From positions 11,106-75,105 of the forward strand of contig JBAVYH010000105.1 of NCBI GenBank assembly GCA_049698695.1: DNA of 64,000 nucleotides, written 5' to 3'. The stretch is from Bog-375 sp049698695. GTDB lineage: Bacteria; Acidobacteriota; Terriglobia; Bryobacterales; Bryobacteraceae. The notes under the pieces were generated by a model. The model searched no databases, was not told the origin of the DNA, and saw only the letters and a list, made by a program, of their open reading frames with translations. How positions within the stretch are numbered: the first letter of the stretch is position 1; each line of letters starts with the position of its first letter. Position numbers and translations under genes: made by a program. Shown piece by piece: positions 61,077-64,000 of the stretch.

Positions 61077-61967
61077 CTACTGCAGCACCTGCTCGAAGAA
61101 GGCCGTGGCGCGGGAGTCGTGGGTCTGCTGGAGGGCGTTCATCGCGTGTTTGCGCATCTCCGGGCTTTGGCTTGCCCGGGCGATTTCGATCAGCACCGGG
61201 ACGCCTTTGCCTGCGGGCAGGTTCGCCAGCGCGGAGATAGCGCGGCGCTGCACCTGCTGATCCCGGTCGTTGCGCGCGGTGGCGATCAACAACGGAAACG
61301 CATCCGGCTCTTTGCTCTCGGCGATGGCGCCAATGGCGCGAGCGCGCAAGGCTGGGCTTGCGTCGCTGGCCAGCAGGCTGCGGAGGGTTTCGAGACCGTG
61401 CCGGCCGCGCTCCGAAGCCAGCCAGCCGAGCACGCGGCGGCGGAGATCCTCGGGCTGGCCGGCGGCGGCGAAACGGTCCAGCGCGGCATCGGCAGCGGGA
61501 TCGTCATGCACGGCGATGGCGCCCAGCGCGCCATGGTGGGCGATCTCGGAATCGGCGGCCATGCCGGCCAACAGGGCGACGCTTTCCGGCGGCTTCACAT
61601 CGTTCAGCCAGTGTACCGGCACGCCGCCGGCATCGATCTCACAATCGGGCGAAAGCGCGCGAATCCGCTCCACGGCGCGATTGACGACGCGGAACAGGAT
61701 CACGGCGTGGTCCGGCGGTTCCAGGTGAATCACTCCCGGCGCGGACCAGCCATCGTGGCTGACGTACTCGCAGCCCAGCCTGTAAGAGCGGACCGAAGGG
61801 ACGGTCCAGCCGATCCACGCCGGCTGCGGCTCCTCGGCCAGGAGCGCCCGAAACTCGCGTTCCAGGCCGGCTGCCGCGGAGCGCGTATCCAGCTTGGCAT
61901 TGGTGAGCAGCCGGGGCTGGGCGAGCAGCGGAAGCGCAACCAGAGACAGGAGTGCGCCGGCCCTCAT
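61077..61967 (-). CDS. secreted HEAT-repeat protein (second of pair)
   Basis: Protein of 296 residues. Signal peptide MRAGALLSLVALPLLAQ; a short alpha/beta domain (20-130: AWIGWTVPSVRSYRLGCEYV), then helical HEAT-like repeats (ESVALLAGMAADSEIAHHGA, ALRARAIGAIAESKEPDAFP, QVQRRAISALANLPAGKGVP, PEMRKHAMNALQQTHDSRAT). Starts at ATGA overlap with the upstream HEAT gene. Both end in a similar FFEQVLQ / FLEEILK C-terminus, so they arose by duplication. Confidence 0.8.
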   Translation of the reverse strand: MRAGALLSLVALPLLAQPRLLTNAKLDTRSAAAGLEREFRALLAEEPQPAWIGWTVPSVRSYRLGCEYVSHDGWSAPGVIHLEPPDHAVILFRVVNRAVERIRALSPDCEIDAGGVPVHWLNDVKPPESVALLAGMAADSEIAHHGALGAIAVHDDPAADAALDRFAAAGQPEDLRRRVLGWLASERGRHGLETLRSLLASDASPALRARAIGAIAESKEPDAFPLLIATARNDRDQQVQRRAISALANLPAGKGVPVLIEIARASQSPEMRKHAMNALQQTHDSRATAFFEQVLQ

Positions 61968-63529
61968 TTGAGGATTTCCTCGAGAAACTGCGTGGCTTCG
62001 GGCGACTTCATTTCCACCAGGCACTGGACGATGTGCCGCTTCATCTCGGGATCGCTCTCCTTGCGCCCCAGGTCGACCAGCGCCCTCACATTCCTCTGGA
62101 CGAACAGCGTGGAGACGATGGCGCGCTTCACCTCTTTATCCTGCTCAGCCGAGTAGAGCGCCACCAGCGCGTCGCTGGTGGCGGGCGATTTGACCGCAGC
62201 CAGGCCTTGGATCGCCGTGCGGCGGAGGCTGGCGTCTTTTTCGGTGCGCGCCACTTCCAGCAGTTTTTCGCTGTTGCCGGCGCCGGCCATTGCATAAAGG
62301 ATCTGCTTCTTGACCTCGGGCACGGTTTCGGCCTGGTATAACTGCCACATCTCGGGCTGCGCCGCGACTGCCGGGAGCATATGAATGACTTGTATGCGCA
62401 GGTCGGGATTCTTTTCGCTTTGGGCAATCTGCAGCAGGCGGTCTTTATCCTGACCGGCGACCAAGGCGTGGATCACGGCGCGCTTCACCCCGGCATCGGT
62501 GCTCGAATTGTAGATCTCGAACAGCACCTGCCCGTTGTTGCCCTGCTTGCGGTTCAGCACGCTCATGTAGTTGATGGCTTCCAACTGGAGATCGGGATTG
62601 GCGTTACCGCGGGCGATGCGCTCCAGCAGTTGCTGTGCGCGCGGCGAACCGTTTTCGGCTAGCACGAACAAGGCCCGCTTCTTGAGCCGAGGTGCCTGCG
62701 CACTTTTGAGCAGGTTTTCGAGAATGGGGAAAGCGCGGTCGGGTTCGGACTGCATCAGCCCGTTGAGCGCCAGTAGCTTGATTTCGTCGTCACTCTCCGT
62801 CTCCGGCGCCGCCGGCTTGCCGGACGCCTGGCGCACCTCGACTTCCAGCGCTTTCGCGTCTTCCAGCCAGCGGCTATTGGGGAAGGCCTTGCGCAACTCG
62901 GCTATGGTGACCAGCGCTTCGTCGCGCCGCGTCAGCCGGTCGAGCGAGTAGGCCTTCCAATAGAGCGCCCCATCGGCCTCGGAGCCGCCGCGCGCGGCCA
63001 CCTCGGAGAAACGGTCCAGCGCCTGGTCCCAGCGGTGCTCGTCGAGCGCGCGCTTGCCGCTGTTATACAGGTCTTCGTCGCTGCCGCCGCGGCGGCTGTA
63101 TGCTCTGGCATCCTGCGCGTAAGCCTGCGCCAGCGCCAACTGTCCTGCGAGATCCTTCTTGAAGTCGAACTTGAAATCGAGGTTCATGCCGGCGATCTTG
63201 TCCCCGGCTTCCTGGGCCTTCTCCATGGCCCGTTCCATCTGGTCGTTGATCTCCATCTGCTGTTCTGGCGGGAACTGCAGCTCGAATGGCTCAATATCGA
63301 TGTCCATGTCGCCTCTTGGCTCGGGGGCCATCATTGGCTCCTGCGGCTCCGGTGGCTCCGGTGGTTCCGGCGGAAGCGGAGCCACCGCCGGCGTGGACGG
63401 TTGTGAGGGAGATGCCGGCGCCGCCTGCGGCGCAGGCGCGGGCGCGGGTTGGGACTGTGCTTGCGCCAGCGTCAGCGCGCCGGCGGCCAGCAGAGCACCG
63501 AGGGTGGTCATTTTCGAAAATGAGATCAT
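61964..63529 (-). CDS. secreted HEAT-repeat protein with TPR-like region (first of pair)
   Basis: Protein of 521 residues. Signal peptide LGALLAAGALTLAQAQ; a Pro-rich linker (PPEPPEPPEPQEP); an acidic helical part; a tetratricopeptide-like pair (DEDLYNSGKRALDEHRWDQA, ALYWKAYSLDRLTRRDEALV); then about eight HEAT repeats (LKKRALFVLAENGSPRAQQL, GVKRAVIHALVAGQDKDRLL, SLRRTAIQGLAAVKSPATSD). Such proteins sit with sigma/anti-sigma genes in Acidobacteria, as the flanking gene suggests. Likely periplasmic scaffold; 14 bases after the anti-sigma-like gene. Confidence 0.82.
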   Translation of the reverse strand: MISFSKMTTLGALLAAGALTLAQAQSQPAPAPAPQAAPASPSQPSTPAVAPLPPEPPEPPEPQEPMMAPEPRGDMDIDIEPFELQFPPEQQMEINDQMERAMEKAQEAGDKIAGMNLDFKFDFKKDLAGQLALAQAYAQDARAYSRRGGSDEDLYNSGKRALDEHRWDQALDRFSEVAARGGSEADGALYWKAYSLDRLTRRDEALVTIAELRKAFPNSRWLEDAKALEVEVRQASGKPAAPETESDDEIKLLALNGLMQSEPDRAFPILENLLKSAQAPRLKKRALFVLAENGSPRAQQLLERIARGNANPDLQLEAINYMSVLNRKQGNNGQVLFEIYNSSTDAGVKRAVIHALVAGQDKDRLLQIAQSEKNPDLRIQVIHMLPAVAAQPEMWQLYQAETVPEVKKQILYAMAGAGNSEKLLEVARTEKDASLRRTAIQGLAAVKSPATSDALVALYSAEQDKEVKRAIVSTLFVQRNVRALVDLGRKESDPEMKRHIVQCLVEMKSPEATQFLEEILK

Positions 63530-63543
63530 ATGCGTCTAACCTT

Positions 63544-64000
63544 TCATGATTTTCTTTCGGCGCCGGAGGCTCGCGCGGCGGCCGCTTGCTCGGCCCGCAT
63601 GTCGGCTCCCAGCACTCGGATCTTGAACAGGATTCCCTCGCGATCCAGCCTGTCGCGCAGCCTGGCGAGTTCCGCCGGTGTCAGCCGCGCCGGCCCGTGC
63701 GTGATCTCGAGCATCACCCGGTCCAGGTCATCGAGCAGGCCGGCCACGGCGGCGTCCCCGGTGCGCAACGCGGTCTGGCGGTAGAGCCGGCTTTCCACCA
63801 CCAGGTCCGCAGCGCGCTTCTGCTCGAAGAAAATATCCAGCGGCCGCTGCGGATCGGCGTTGGCCACCTCGGCCAGCACCATTTGCGAGCGGTCCAGGTA
63901 ATCGCTCACCGCCAGGCGCAGCACCCGCTCGGCGGCTTGCGGATCGGCCGCGCCCACGGTTGGCACCGGCCGCGGTCTTGGGTAGTAGAATTGCCCGGCC
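63544..64000 (-). CDS. C-terminal part of an anti-sigma-factor-like protein (cut by window edge)
   Basis: The frame enters from the window edge (AGQFYYPRPRPVPTVGAADP) and ends at 63544; 151 residues are seen. It has a helical C-terminal domain: AERVLRLAVSDYLDRSQMVL, RPLDIFFEQKRAADLVVESR, VAGLLDDLDRVMLEITHGPA, RLDREGILFKIRVLGADMRA. This domain is what I recall from membrane anti-sigma proteins with zinc-finger N-termini that precede HEAT-repeat genes. The N-terminus is out of view, so the name is tentative. Confidence 0.55.
   Translation of the reverse strand, partial: AGQFYYPRPRPVPTVGAADPQAAERVLRLAVSDYLDRSQMVLAEVANADPQRPLDIFFEQKRAADLVVESRLYRQTALRTGDAAVAGLLDDLDRVMLEITHGPARLTPAELARLRDRLDREGILFKIRVLGADMRAEQAAAARASGAERKS

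Overview
The window is GC-rich, gene-dense bacterial DNA that fits an acidobacterium of the Solibacter/Bryobacter type (order Bryobacterales). Supporting signs are a secreted protein with the C-terminal domain known as TIGR03437 (first described from Solibacter), a PadR-regulator/duplicated FtsX-MacB permease pair of the 'acidobacterial orphan permease' kind plus a decayed second copy, a large TonB-receptor-like protein with an N-terminal carboxypeptidase-like domain, DUF3300 and CHASE2 proteins, and many two-component and ECF sigma systems. No rRNA, tRNA, CRISPR array or intact insertion sequence was seen. The taxonomic call is inference from gene content.

Layout. 1-5.1 kb (minus): RND efflux pump (permease cut by the window edge), its lipoprotein adaptor and an RraA-family protein. 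5.3-7.4 kb: OmpR/CusS-type two-component pair. 7.7-10.6 kb: orphan permease with PadR regulator. 10.7-13.0 kb: DUF3300 protein and SpoIIE-type phosphatase. 13.66-16.9 kb: CHASE2 histidine kinase with an NtrC-type activator. 16.9-19.75 kb: ParE-like toxin/antitoxin, sialate O-acetylesterase, DUF4287/DUF5655 protein. 19.8-20.9 kb: deleted permease pseudogene. 21.0-27.5 kb (minus): TonB-like receptor, GNAT acetyltransferase, dnaJ, grpE, hrcA. 27.8-34.3 kb: accessory block of orphan genes, including a glycosyltransferase/methyltransferase pair bracketed by a 62-bp direct repeat. 34.5-38.7 kb: xseA, queE-queC, a GT4 glycosyltransferase. 38.7-46.7 kb: two ECF sigma/anti-sigma pairs, YtxH and DUF2007 small proteins, a TolC-like protein, an OmpA-family protein. 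46.8-52.6 kb: TIGR03437 protein, phosphoribosyltransferase, methyltransferase, NarL-type kinase, bshA (bacillithiol synthesis). 52.7-58.2 kb: accessory block with an unusual three-gene signalling operon, a TPR protein, a transposase remnant and an Stv-like orphan. 58.5-64 kb: M1-type metallopeptidase, two HEAT-repeat proteins and the C-terminus of an anti-sigma-like protein.

How genes work together. Several pairs are translationally coupled by 1-14 bp overlaps (response regulator/kinase, toxin/antitoxin, sigma/anti-sigma twice, queC/queE, HEAT/HEAT, adaptor/RraA). The hrcA-grpE-dnaJ operon has a clear sigma-70-type promoter but no CIRCE operator in view. Signalling density is high: three histidine kinases with conventional partners or alone, one hybrid kinase with a degenerate receiver, a PP2C phosphatase and two ECF systems.

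Most interesting non-coding signals: (i) a four-copy family of terminator-like hairpins placed just after stop codons, whose stems differ between copies by compensating base changes; (ii) a nested inverted-repeat element near 37.5 kb; (iii) 62-bp direct repeats around a sugar-transfer cassette; (iv) a gene at 29.7 kb that appears to start at ATT behind a strong ribosome-binding site and a hairpin leader; (v) two C-terminal remnants of REP-associated tyrosine transposases.
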